The notes beneath the pieces are model-generated. The model saw only the letters and a program-made list of their open reading frames with translations. It made no database searches and was not told where the DNA came from. DNA of 64,000 nt from positions 62,001 to 126,000 of the forward strand of contig JANSWO010000008.1 in assembly GCA_024743435.1 (NCBI GenBank). Reading direction: 5' to 3'. Positions within the stretch are counted from its first letter, which is position 1, and each line of letters begins with the position of its first letter. Position numbers and translations under genes: made by a program. Origin of the DNA: Pseudomonadaceae bacterium. GTDB taxonomy: Bacteria > Pseudomonadota > Gammaproteobacteria > Pseudomonadales > Azotimanducaceae. Below are positions 50,962 through 59,855 of the stretch, in pieces.

Positions 50962-51954
50962 TTACTGTTCTACGAGCGACAGCGAAACGACTTCGCCAGC
51001 AATCAGGTTACCCAAAACGAAACGGCCGCTCTCCACAAGCAATTGGCCATCGAGGCTCACGGCGAGGCCTTCACCGTGCGCATGGCCATTGATGCAGCGT
51101 TCGTCAGCAAACATCCACTGCCGCGCCTCGAGTTCGAGGCGACACCGAGGTTCAGGGGCAAGCGGACGCGACCAGCTGAGTTCACCATCACTCCAGCGTT
51201 GCACTTCCTGCTGTCCATCGGGCAGTTCCTTCACCCCATAGCCATGCATTTTGTTGTTGTTGAACTGGCCACGAAACACAGTTCCATCGCGCCAGTAGAA
51301 AACCCCGAGCCCCAGCCGTTGGTCCTGGGCGAACTCACCGACGTACTTATTGCCATTCGGCCAGCTGAATATGCCACGGCCGCTTTTATTGCCCGCCAGA
51401 AACTCGCCCTGGTATGTGCGCCCATCCGGCCAGGTAAACAGGCCTTGCCCCTCGGGTGAGCCTTCATTGAAGGCGCCCTCATAGCGCTCGCCGGACTGCC
51501 AGGTGAATGTCCCCTGGCCCGTACGCTCGCCCGCGCGGAAGTCACCGACATAGGCATTGCCATTTGCCCAGCTGAATGAACCAACCCCGTGCATCTGATC
51601 GTTAGCAAATTCACCTTCATAGCGATCGTCATTCGGCCACGTCAACACACCACGGCCATGGCGCTTATCGGCAATGAAACTGCCTTCATAGCGGCGACCA
51701 TCCGGCCATGTATAGACGCCGGTGCCATGCATCTGGTTGTTCAGAAAGTCGCCCTCGTAGCGGAATCCATCCGCCCACTCATAGCTGCCTTGCCCGGTTC
51801 TGACGTCGTCGACGATAGGCCCTTCGTAGACATCGCCATTGTCTAACTCGATACGCCTCACCTTGCCATCTGCGGAGGCGGGTAATGCGAGCGCAAGCGA
51901 CACGCCGAGCACAACGACGCCGCTGGCGGATCGCAGCCAACTGGCAACGCTCAC
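50962..51954 (-). CDS. Secreted MORN-repeat protein
   Basis: A 330-residue protein. From GTG 51954 it has a Sec signal peptide (GVVVLGVSLALALPASA), then nine consecutive 23-residue MORN repeats (for example RYEGDFLNNQMHGTGVYTW) and a C-terminal domain of about 90 residues with two Cys (EPRCRL, DERCINGH). The frame extends to 52083 but then overlaps the divergent TauE gene. MORN repeats bind lipids or act as scaffolds; bacterial secreted forms are poorly understood. It precedes the kinase-FHA pair on the same strand with a 151-base gap. Confidence 0.88.
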   Translation of the reverse strand: MSVASWLRSASGVVVLGVSLALALPASADGKVRRIELDNGDVYEGPIVDDVRTGQGSYEWADGFRYEGDFLNNQMHGTGVYTWPDGRRYEGSFIADKRHGRGVLTWPNDDRYEGEFANDQMHGVGSFSWANGNAYVGDFRAGERTGQGTFTWQSGERYEGAFNEGSPEGQGLFTWPDGRTYQGEFLAGNKSGRGIFSWPNGNKYVGEFAQDQRLGLGVFYWRDGTVFRGQFNNNKMHGYGVKELPDGQQEVQRWSDGELSWSRPLAPEPRCRLELEARQWMFADERCINGHAHGEGLAVSLDGQLLVESGRFVLGNLIAGEVVSLSLVEQ

Positions 51955-52042
51955 GGAAACCCTGCGTGGCGCGCTCGCGATCACGCCGGGTTTAGGGCGT
52001 TGAAACTGACGATGGAGGGGTAGACGCAAGTTCTTTAGACTC

Positions 52043-52897
52043 GTGATCAATGCAGCAGCCACCTTACTGAATTTGAGCGACATTTTCTTCTACTTAGGCT
52101 GCGTGAGCATAGGCCTCACATCCGGTTTTCTGGGCGGTTTGCTTGGCATCGGCGGCGGTGTTGTCATCGTGCCTGCCCTGATCGCGCTGTTTGCCGGCTA
52201 TCAGATGTTCCCGCCGGCAGAAGCGATCCTGGTCGCACTCGCCACGTCGCTCACCGCCATCGTCTTCACGTCTGTTTCGGCCGCTCGTGCGCAGTTCCGC
52301 GCGGGCAAGGTGCGCATGGACATTGTGCAGGTGTGGGCCGTCTTTGTTGCACTTGGCGCCGTTTTGTCTGGTCAGATTGCCAGTCAATTGGGCCTGACCA
52401 CGCTGCGCGGCTTCATCGGAGGCTTTCTGCTGTTCGTGGCCATCGTCATGCTGACGCAGTGGAAACCAGGCGCGCATCGCACCCTACCCGGCCGCCTCGC
52501 CAGTAGCGTAATCGCAACCATCGCGGGCGTTGTTTCCGGGCTTGCTGGAATCGGTGGCGGCAACGTGATCGTACCTACTCTGGTTTACAACAATGTGCCC
52601 GTACACGAGGCGACCGCAACCTCGTCGGCACTGGGAGTCGGGTTGGCGCTGGCCGGCGCACTGGGCTTCCTGCTGGCTGGCCTGGACTGGGCAACCAGCA
52701 ATCCCGGCTATTCGGGCATGGCTGGTTATATCCATGTGCCCTCCGCCTTCGCCATTATCGTCGCCGCCGTGATGACTGCACCGCTCGGCGTGGCACTGGC
52801 ACATCGCATCGCGCCGTTGCCGCTACGCCGGGCCTTCGGCGCTTTGCTGCTGTTCGTCTCAGCAAGGATGCTGTATCTCGCGTTTACGACCAGCTAG
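52043..52897 (+). CDS. TauE/SafE family sulfite or sulfonate exporter-like permease
   Basis: A 284-residue membrane protein with two homologous halves, each carrying the family loop (GLLGIGGGVVIVPAL and GLAGIGGGNVIVPTL), about eight helices. Relatives export sulfite, sulfoacetate or other organosulfur anions. GTG start, divergent from the MORN gene. A link to the sulfotransferase-rich locus is attractive but unproven. Confidence 0.9.
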   Translation: MINAAATLLNLSDIFFYLGCVSIGLTSGFLGGLLGIGGGVVIVPALIALFAGYQMFPPAEAILVALATSLTAIVFTSVSAARAQFRAGKVRMDIVQVWAVFVALGAVLSGQIASQLGLTTLRGFIGGFLLFVAIVMLTQWKPGAHRTLPGRLASSVIATIAGVVSGLAGIGGGNVIVPTLVYNNVPVHEATATSSALGVGLALAGALGFLLAGLDWATSNPGYSGMAGYIHVPSAFAIIVAAVMTAPLGVALAHRIAPLPLRRAFGALLLFVSARMLYLAFTTS

Positions 52898-52937
52898 CCC
52901 TGCGCGATTGCACACGTGTTGCGGCCGGCGAGTCTGC

Positions 52938-54356
52938 TTAGGCTAAGGAGCGCACCTGAATCGCATCCACCGGCTCTTCTGCCAGTACATCTGAGATAAC
53001 GACCACTTTGTCACCATCAACAAAGCCTTCTCGCTGGCGCAACGTCTTCAGCGCGGTCTGAATGGTCTTTTCAGGATCTTTGCTGAACGCTGTTCGATGC
53101 GCGTAAACGTGGGCATTCATCGCCAGGCGCCTACGAGTTTGCGAGTGGTTGGTAAAGGCAAACACCGGTACGGATGTCGGCCGGGCATTGCTGACCAGAT
53201 CTGCGGTCAAACCGCGCCGGGTGATCACCACGAGACCGGCTGCGCCAATGGATTGGGCAAGGTAGACGGCAGTACGCGCAATGTGCTGCTTATCATCTTT
53301 GGCTTCGAGATCCGCCTCAAAGCCAAGACTGGCAAAACGCTCGCTGGACGCAGCGATTGCGTTTAGTTGCTCAACACAGCGAACCGGGTATTCACCAACA
53401 CTGGTTTCGCCACTCAACATGACGGCATCCACGCCTTCATAGATCGCGTTCGCCACATCCGTGACCTCAGCACGTGTAGGAATAGGATGATCAATCATCG
53501 ACTCAAGCAAATGCGTCGCCACAATGCAGCGACGGCCGAGCGTTAGGCAGCGACGGACGATGTCACGTTGTACGTTCGGCAGTTCCGCGATATTGGTTTC
53601 GATACCCAGATCGCCCCGAGCCACCATGACGCCATCAGCCTGCTGAGCGATCTCATCAATGTTGCGCACCCCCTCCCGGTCTTCGATCTTGGCGATGATT
53701 TTGATACTGGCGGCTTTGCGACCAAGCAATGCTCGCAACTCTTCCACGTCGGATGCCTCACGCACGAAAGACAATGCGACAAAATCGATATCGTGGGCCA
53801 TCCCGAACTCAATATCGCGCCGATCCTTTTCAGTTATAGCCGGCAGATTCACTCGCACACCTGGCAAATTGACGTGTCGACGACTGCCAAGCTCGCCACC
53901 GTCGACTACCGCACACGTAAGAAGGTCCGCTTCTTTGCTCAACACATCAAAATTGATCAGACCGTTGTCAATGGTTACCCGATCACCAATGGCGACCGCA
54001 TCCACCAACTCGTCGTAGTCCACTCGAATCGAGCTGGCTTCGACATCGCGTCCAGAACGCACCGTCAACGTCACGATATCGCCCGTCTTGAGACTCAAGG
54101 GCGCATCACGCACACCCGTGCGGATTTCAGGCCCCTGGGTATCCATGAGAATCGGCACCGGATATCGAACCTTACGATTCAGGGTCTTTATCCAGTTAAT
54201 GACCTTTGCTGCACTGTCATGGTCAGCGTGCGACATGTTCAGTCGCACGACATTCATGCCAGCCTCATACAGCGATTTGAGCATCGGATAGGAAGCGGTC
54301 GCGGGACCAATGGTGCAAATGACTTTGGTACGGCGACGGTGAGTTTTATCTGTCAC
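52938..54356 (-). CDS. pyk: Pyruvate kinase
   Basis: A 472-residue glycolytic enzyme making pyruvate and ATP from PEP and ADP. Seen: TKVICTIGPAT, VVRLNMSHAD, ILMDTQGPEIRTG, IIAKIEDREGVRNIDEI, VMVARGDLGIE and GVDAVMLSGETSVGEYP. Stand-alone gene; the plus-strand frame opposite (53568-54437) is a shadow. Confidence 0.97.
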   Translation of the reverse strand: MTDKTHRRRTKVICTIGPATASYPMLKSLYEAGMNVVRLNMSHADHDSAAKVINWIKTLNRKVRYPVPILMDTQGPEIRTGVRDAPLSLKTGDIVTLTVRSGRDVEASSIRVDYDELVDAVAIGDRVTIDNGLINFDVLSKEADLLTCAVVDGGELGSRRHVNLPGVRVNLPAITEKDRRDIEFGMAHDIDFVALSFVREASDVEELRALLGRKAASIKIIAKIEDREGVRNIDEIAQQADGVMVARGDLGIETNIAELPNVQRDIVRRCLTLGRRCIVATHLLESMIDHPIPTRAEVTDVANAIYEGVDAVMLSGETSVGEYPVRCVEQLNAIAASSERFASLGFEADLEAKDDKQHIARTAVYLAQSIGAAGLVVITRRGLTADLVSNARPTSVPVFAFTNHSQTRRRLAMNAHVYAHRTAFSKDPEKTIQTALKTLRQREGFVDGDKVVVISDVLAEEPVDAIQVRSLA

Positions 54357-54445
54357 GAAAAGGTCCTGAAGCGTGCAAGCCTAGTGAGAACGGGCGCGAC
54401 TATAACGCACGACGCAGAGCACGCAGCAGCGAAATAGCCCGGCGC

Positions 54446-56860
54446 CTAGTCGAGCGCTGCGTCCCAGAAGCTGCGCAGCGTAGCCGGTAGCTGATGTGAG
54501 CGCATAACGCGCGGTTGCCAGTGACTGGGAAAGTAGCTCTGGTAGCTTGCTCGCGCATAGCGATCGTCCACCAGAACCACCACCCCGCGCTCATCCGGTG
54601 ATCGCAAAACCCGCCCCGCCGCCTGCAGGGTTTTCGACATCGCATCAAACAGATAACCGGCGGCAAAACCGTCGTGGCCATCTGCGGTGAAATGCTCGCT
54701 GATGGCGTCTCGAATTGGGTCCGGCGGTGGCAATCCCACCGTTACGATCATTGCGCCCAGTAGCGCCGCACCGCTGAAATCCAACGATTCAGTCATCACG
54801 CCGCCAAGCACAACGAGCGCCAGCTGAGGCCGAGACTCATCGCGCAGCGCATCGACGAATCTGGCCCGCTCGTCGAACGCCATATCCCGCGTCTGGACCA
54901 GTAGCGTCGTATGTGGACTGTCGCGCTCAAACGCTTCGTGAACCTGCTCCAGATAGGCAAATGACGGCAGGGCCAGAAGGTAGTTGCCGGGCCTCTCCTT
55001 AGACATGGCAACGGCAAGCTCAACGAGCTGCGTCAGCGAACCGCTACGCTGTCGGTAGCGCGTCGGCAGATCCGAGACAATGGCCACTAACAGAGCATCT
55101 TCCGTGAAAGGCGTTGCCACCGAGACCGCCTGCGCGTCGGGTAGATCGTGCTGGCCATGGCTTCGTTGCGACAGCGAAAGCGGCGCCAGCGTTCCGGAAA
55201 AGCGCACATTGGCCTGAAACTGAGAAAGTATCTCAGCGATCTGCGGCGCACTGTCCAGACACCGTATTTGCAACACGTCTGTTTGACGCCGATCGATTAC
55301 ACCCAGATAGCGCTCCGCTTCAGCCCACTCCAGGGCGCGGGCAAAACGCAACGCATTGAATACCGCCTTTTGCAGTTCATCGGGCCAGAGCCGCTGCGCA
55401 TCCGATGTTGAGAGCGAATGCTCGTTGACCATATCGATCTGCCCGGGCTCGGGCGCCTGATCGAGCGCTCCGCCCTGCCCGTCGTCGTTGGCAAGCATTG
55501 TGAGCGCATCCCGCAGTTTGTCGAAGGCCCGACCGAGGCTCGACCAATCATCACCGTCGACATCAACCAATTCCTGACTGCCACGCGGAACGCCTTTTAG
55601 CCGTTTGGCAAACGCGCGGTCGATACTGGCAAACGCTTTCGCGAGCAGCGCACTGAACGATTGCGCTTGGCGCGTCGCACTCTTTACTTCACCACGCGTC
55701 AACTCCGCCGAGTACATATCCCTCACCCTGGACGTCAGCGCATGGGCCTCGTCGATCAGCAGAACGGCCTGCTGAGGACCTGAAAAACGTTGCAGTCGAA
55801 CAAGCGGGTCGAACAGATAGTTGTAGTCGCAGACAACCAGGTCACACCACAGCGCCGCATCGAGCGACAGTTCGAACGGGCAGACCACATGCTCGGAAGC
55901 TATCGCCTCAACAGCGCCTCTGTTCAAAACATCTTGCTCCAGAGCATCGGCAAGAGCTGCAGGCAGCTTGTCGTAATAGCCGCGGGCGAACTCACACTCA
56001 TCAGGCGTGCATGGCGTTCCGTCAACAAAACAGATGTCCTGTTTAGCGGTGATTTCAACACAGCGAATAGTTCCGCCGGCACGCGCCAGCAGTGCCTGCG
56101 CTGCCAAAGGCGCCTGCTTACCCGTATTGCGCGAGGTCAGATAGAACAGCTGATCCGCAGCGCCATCAAGAAGGGTTTTGACTGCTGGAAACAATGTCGC
56201 CACCGACTTACCCGCTCCAGTGGGCGCTTCGAGCAACAGGCTCGCCGACTTTCTGACCGCGTTATATACCGTGCCTGAAAGCGCCCGTTGGTTACGACGA
56301 AAGGCACCAAACGGAAATACCATCGCTGCAATGCCGGTATTGCGTTGCCGCACGTAAGCTGCGTGCTCCGCGAGCCGCAGTGCCCAACGATGAAGTGCCT
56401 GCAGAACAAACTCGGCGCACTGCGAGCGCAGCAAAGACTGTTCTCGAACCGTCTCCACCAGCGAATCCGGGTGGATATAGATCAGCCGCAGGCAGAGCGA
56501 ATCCGGCGCTTCGGGCAACAGGCCAGCGTAGAGCGTTACCTGCGCCCAATGCACAGCGCCAACATGAGCGAGCAACTCATCACTGGCTATTCGTGTGGTT
56601 TTATACTCCTCGACAATCCAGTTCTCGCCCTGCTTGAGCAGCCCGTCTATTCGGCCACTGACCGATACACCCTGACTACGACCAAACACAGCAACTTCGC
56701 TGGTGAAGCTGTCGCCGAACTCGAGTTTGCGTCGTTTCTGCACAATCGAATGGGTGCGCAACCCTTCCTCGGTAGTCGCTCGGCCATCGAGGCTAGCGTG
56801 GATATCACCGCTCCGAAAGAGCCGTTCGGCGAGTGCGGTCACCGAGAGTTGATTACGCAT
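54446..56860 (-). CDS. DinG/XPD-like Fe-S DNA helicase with N-terminal nuclease-like domain
   Basis: An 804-residue superfamily-2 helicase. The N-terminal about 190 residues look like a PD-(D/E)xK nuclease fold (GRIDGLL and IVEEYKTT). Then Walker A (LEAPTGAGKSVATLF), an Fe-S cluster Cys set (ICF, TPC, DEC, VVCPFE), LIDEAHAL (DEAH box) and C-terminal motifs ending in QAAGRVLRSPDERGV. ATG 56860 overlaps the FAN1 stop (ATGCGTAA); the frame extends to 56881. Such helicases are regular genomic partners of bacterial FAN1, suggesting joint repair of crosslinks or branched DNA. Confidence 0.9.
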   Translation of the reverse strand: MRNQLSVTALAERLFRSGDIHASLDGRATTEEGLRTHSIVQKRRKLEFGDSFTSEVAVFGRSQGVSVSGRIDGLLKQGENWIVEEYKTTRIASDELLAHVGAVHWAQVTLYAGLLPEAPDSLCLRLIYIHPDSLVETVREQSLLRSQCAEFVLQALHRWALRLAEHAAYVRQRNTGIAAMVFPFGAFRRNQRALSGTVYNAVRKSASLLLEAPTGAGKSVATLFPAVKTLLDGAADQLFYLTSRNTGKQAPLAAQALLARAGGTIRCVEITAKQDICFVDGTPCTPDECEFARGYYDKLPAALADALEQDVLNRGAVEAIASEHVVCPFELSLDAALWCDLVVCDYNYLFDPLVRLQRFSGPQQAVLLIDEAHALTSRVRDMYSAELTRGEVKSATRQAQSFSALLAKAFASIDRAFAKRLKGVPRGSQELVDVDGDDWSSLGRAFDKLRDALTMLANDDGQGGALDQAPEPGQIDMVNEHSLSTSDAQRLWPDELQKAVFNALRFARALEWAEAERYLGVIDRRQTDVLQIRCLDSAPQIAEILSQFQANVRFSGTLAPLSLSQRSHGQHDLPDAQAVSVATPFTEDALLVAIVSDLPTRYRQRSGSLTQLVELAVAMSKERPGNYLLALPSFAYLEQVHEAFERDSPHTTLLVQTRDMAFDERARFVDALRDESRPQLALVVLGGVMTESLDFSGAALLGAMIVTVGLPPPDPIRDAISEHFTADGHDGFAAGYLFDAMSKTLQAAGRVLRSPDERGVVVLVDDRYARASYQSYFPSHWQPRVMRSHQLPATLRSFWDAALD

Positions 56861-58544
56861 GCTGGGCGCTGGACCGAGCATTGGTATTGGCCGCTTCGCC
56901 GGTGCGCGCTGTGCGTTTGGCTACCGACATAGCCTTTAGCCTCAGCACTCTATGAGGGACATTGGAGGCATCCAGCACTCGAAGCCACACGCGCTGATTG
57001 GGCTGCAACTGATCGCCAGGCCCCTTCACCTCAACGAACTCTATATTGCCGGGACCATGAATCACCGTTAAATCGGGGAAACCAGAACGCGCTTCCCGAG
57101 TGTTGTGCGCGACGTGATCAGCAATGGCCAACATTTGCCGCATGGGCATGCTAGCGGCGAGTTCGACGGTTAATGCATAAACGCGCTCCGACCACGGCAC
57201 AAACGCATTCGATAGCCCGTGGTGCTTGTGCCAGCAGGCGAGCAACCAGGCGGAACCGCTGTCTTGCGCGTTTTGCCGGGCATCAGAAAAAAGCGTTTCG
57301 CGACGGCGATAAAAATCCGGCCAATTCAGATCCAGGGGTGCTAGCTGAAAGGGATGCACGAAGCTGCCGGGAACCGGTGCGAAGATCGCCGGCCAGTACA
57401 ACAAGCCAAACAGCAACCGGGGTATGAGATTCTCTGTATGCCACGCCAGCGCGCCGTTAACTCGAAACTGTTGCGCAGCGAACGTCTCGATCCGGGCCGG
57501 AGTTGGCTGCGCCAGTTGCCAGCTGGTGACGCGGCTATTGCCTACCGGATGTCGGCCTGGGAAGCGCCGGGCAAACTGCTGTTCAGCAAGGGTGCTGCCA
57601 TGCTCCGCCATGTGCGCCAACAAGCGTTCACACGTGTTTAGCCGACCACAGCGATGCAGCACTCGAACTAGCCGCTCTCGAGCGCCGGGATCATCACTGT
57701 AGCGATAGGCGCGAAGCGCAAGTCGCAACTCACCGGCACGCTCGAGTCGCTGACCAATCGAATACAGCAACGCCGAGCGGCCGCGCTCCAGCGAACGATT
57801 CGCGTGTGGATCTCGCGAATCTCTTAACCACTGCTGCAAGACTTTCGGGCGCTCGAACGCAACATCCAGCCATCGACGCCGACGCCTGAGATCCAGGTAG
57901 GCATCCAACTCGAGGCGACCCTCGAACTGGCTGCTCTGCTCGCTCACTGGGCGCTTTACAACGCTCAGTTCAGACAGATCCTGCAGTACAAAGGATGTCC
58001 ATGGCTCTCGATAAACCGGTCCCACCCCAAAGAAAAGCGCTTCGACGCGCTCAATCAATGCTGAGCCCGTCACAACCAGCCAGGACACTTCGCTTGCCAT
58101 GGTTCGTCGCAACGCCCCATCGCTATAGCGCGCGCATAGCGCATCGATCAGCTCACCCTTGCGCCTGCTGGCCATGCCCGCCAACGCGGCCGACCACATC
58201 GTCGACAACTCAGATTTACGGCAGAGATTGAGCAGACGATCTGCGGCAACCGCGTGATTGGGACTAACAAGGGCAAGATCTGCCAGCTCAGCCACTGCGC
58301 CTGGCAAATCAGCGACCTCGGAATAGCGCAGGCTACGAGTCAGAAACACGCGTCCCTTTCGAGTAAGCAAACGCGCGAGCAAGCGCCGTGCGCCAGCCGG
58401 CGCTCGGGCGAGACCATCCAAGCGGGCGAGTTCGCTATCAGTAAAGAAGCTACGCCGCTTACTGAGCACAAACGCAAGTACAGCGTCGAGATTTCGCTCG
58501 TAGTAATCAGCGGGCGCTGGTTGCTGGGCAACGAGTCTGGTCAA
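56853..58544 (-). CDS. FAN1-type structure-specific nuclease (VRR-NUC)
   Basis: A 563-residue protein, close to the length of bacterial FAN1. The C-terminal VRR-NUC domain is intact: GFPDLTV followed by FVEVKGPGDQL (catalytic Asp, Glu and Lys). The helical middle part and SRLERAG-like region match FAN1's SAP/TPR architecture. FAN1 cuts 5'-flaps and helps interstrand crosslink repair. TTG start; the spacing of GAAGG to it is tight, so the start is less certain. Overlaps the helicase gene. Confidence 0.9.
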   Translation of the reverse strand: MTRLVAQQPAPADYYERNLDAVLAFVLSKRRSFFTDSELARLDGLARAPAGARRLLARLLTRKGRVFLTRSLRYSEVADLPGAVAELADLALVSPNHAVAADRLLNLCRKSELSTMWSAALAGMASRRKGELIDALCARYSDGALRRTMASEVSWLVVTGSALIERVEALFFGVGPVYREPWTSFVLQDLSELSVVKRPVSEQSSQFEGRLELDAYLDLRRRRRWLDVAFERPKVLQQWLRDSRDPHANRSLERGRSALLYSIGQRLERAGELRLALRAYRYSDDPGARERLVRVLHRCGRLNTCERLLAHMAEHGSTLAEQQFARRFPGRHPVGNSRVTSWQLAQPTPARIETFAAQQFRVNGALAWHTENLIPRLLFGLLYWPAIFAPVPGSFVHPFQLAPLDLNWPDFYRRRETLFSDARQNAQDSGSAWLLACWHKHHGLSNAFVPWSERVYALTVELAASMPMRQMLAIADHVAHNTREARSGFPDLTVIHGPGNIEFVEVKGPGDQLQPNQRVWLRVLDASNVPHRVLRLKAMSVAKRTARTGEAANTNARSSAQHA

Positions 58545-58619
58545 AACCTTCTTTTCGAGCCTGGAAATTGTCTGTACGTATGTCCAGTATACCCACTAAC
58601 GGGTTTCAGGCATCGGTTC

Positions 58620-59171
58620 ATGTCCACTGACAACGCTCCGTACAACAGTGAGCAACAGCGCGGCGACGCGGCCACCACCTCGTCGCAGATCATACTGGCG
58701 GATGTCAGCATCGCTGCTGTGGTTGCCGACAAAGCGCTCGATTCCATTCGCGACAACGCAGGCCAAGGCAGCTACGCCGATGATCATCCCTGGTGGATCG
58801 CCAGTGACATAGCAAGCGCTGCTGAGGCACAAGGCCAGCGCGTTGTTTTGCTACTGGCCAGCGAAGACACGAGCGAATGGCTGGGATGGGCGCTGGTACG
58901 AACGCTCAGCGTGGTCGATCTTTCTGCAGGTGGCTATCGCAGCCAATGCCAGTTCGAACGCCTGACCCTGATGCCCGAGATATTTAGAGACCTGGACAGC
59001 GTCTATTTGCTTCCCGCCGAGCACCAACTGCAACGCGAGCAGCGGGAAGGTCTGGCGGCGCATCGGCAGGGCGTCACTCGCCGTGACCTGCACCCTTATG
59101 CGCTCTGTTTGAAGCCAGACTTCATCACTGCACCAACACAGCAACATCCAGCCCAGCAGCATTCGGGTTAG
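58620..59171 (+). CDS. Hypothetical protein
   Basis: A 183-residue soluble protein I do not recognise. Start ATG 58620 with CAGG upstream; it is divergent from the FAN1 gene. Composition is that of a real protein (mixed alpha/beta pattern, VVLLLASEDTSEWLGWALV core, no low-complexity until a Gln-rich C-terminal tail APTQQHPAQQHSG). No signal peptide, membrane helix or known motif seen. Function unknown. Confidence 0.65.
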   Translation: MSTDNAPYNSEQQRGDAATTSSQIILADVSIAAVVADKALDSIRDNAGQGSYADDHPWWIASDIASAAEAQGQRVVLLLASEDTSEWLGWALVRTLSVVDLSAGGYRSQCQFERLTLMPEIFRDLDSVYLLPAEHQLQREQREGLAAHRQGVTRRDLHPYALCLKPDFITAPTQQHPAQQHSG

Positions 59172-59249
59172 CGGAATTCCGTACGAGATCGACAACGAGA
59201 ACGATGGGGTTAGACCTGAGCATGGATCGCGGGGCGAGCGATGCGCGTA

Positions 59250-59329
59250 GTCCGGGAGCGAGAGAGTCCGGGAGCGAGAGAGTCGGGGCGCGAGAAAGTC
59301 AGAGAGCTGACGAGTCGGAAGACGAAGCG
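59250..59329. repeat. 16-bp tandem repeat downstream of csrA
   Basis: GTCCGGGAGCGAGAGA twice without change (59250-59281), then three decaying copies each starting with GTC at 59282, 59298 and 59314. It lies between the convergent ends of the hypothetical gene and csrA. No coding frame fits. Confidence 0.75.
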
Positions 59330-59360
59330 GTAAAGTAGTGAGAATATCGAGAAGAGAACT

Positions 59361-59382
59361 TCAGGCTCGTTACCGAGCCTGA
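59361..59382 (-). terminator. csrA terminator hairpin holding the stop codon
   Basis: TCAGGCTCG-GTAA-CGAGCCTGA on the minus strand, followed by AGTTCTCTTCTC. The nine-pair stem has the csrA TAA in its loop, so the stem starts inside the coding sequence. T-rich but not a pure T-tract. Confidence 0.65.
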
Positions 59383-59576
59383 CGAGGGGGTTGGCTGGCA
59401 GCGATCGGCGTTCCGTCTTCACGAATTCGCAACCACACTTCCTTTCGATGCACCGCCGCATTCTTGGGTGCGTCGATGCCGAGATGTACCTGGCTACCGC
59501 GAATCTTCAAGACCTTCAGCTCGATCTCGTCATCAATCATGATGGATTCGCCAGCCCGGCGGGTAAGCACCAGCAT
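59370..59576 (-). CDS. csrA: Carbon storage regulator CsrA
   Basis: A 68-residue post-transcriptional regulator that binds GGA-containing RNA loops near ribosome sites. Seen: MLVLTRRAGESIMIDDEIE, VLKIRGSQVHLGIDAPK and AVHRKEVW. Start ATG 59576 with AAGGA 7 bases upstream. The C-terminal tail after the core is slightly longer than the usual 61-65 residues. It may control biofilm and exopolysaccharide genes, but no direct target site was established here. Confidence 0.97.
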   Translation of the reverse strand: MLVLTRRAGESIMIDDEIELKVLKIRGSQVHLGIDAPKNAAVHRKEVWLRIREDGTPIAASQPPRQAR

Positions 59577-59855
59577 CGTATTTCCTTGCTGTCCGTTTCG
59601 AGCGCCTAATCTACCCGCGCCGGGGCATGGGTTTCTGTGACGCCTATGTAAGTTCTTGTATCGGCTCTCACAGCGTATGAAGCAGGGTGAGAACCAGGTC
59701 ACAGGGCCGTTTTCGGCGTTCTGCCACCGGTTTTTGCGCCCCAGCGCATCCACACAACAAGCCCGGTGAGTAGAGGCTAAGCGGTTAGCCAAGCAGATTT
59801 GTTGACGGAGTTCCTATGCTCCAATAAATGCTGGCTCGCATGCCACCGGCTTGTT

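Noticed and set aside
53568-54437. Plus-strand frame of 289 codons
   Set aside because: Fully antisense to pyruvate kinase, whose motifs are unmistakable; no motif in the translation.
59250-59329. Possible CRISPR array
   Set aside because: Units are contiguous without spacers and no cas genes are present; it is a simple tandem repeat.
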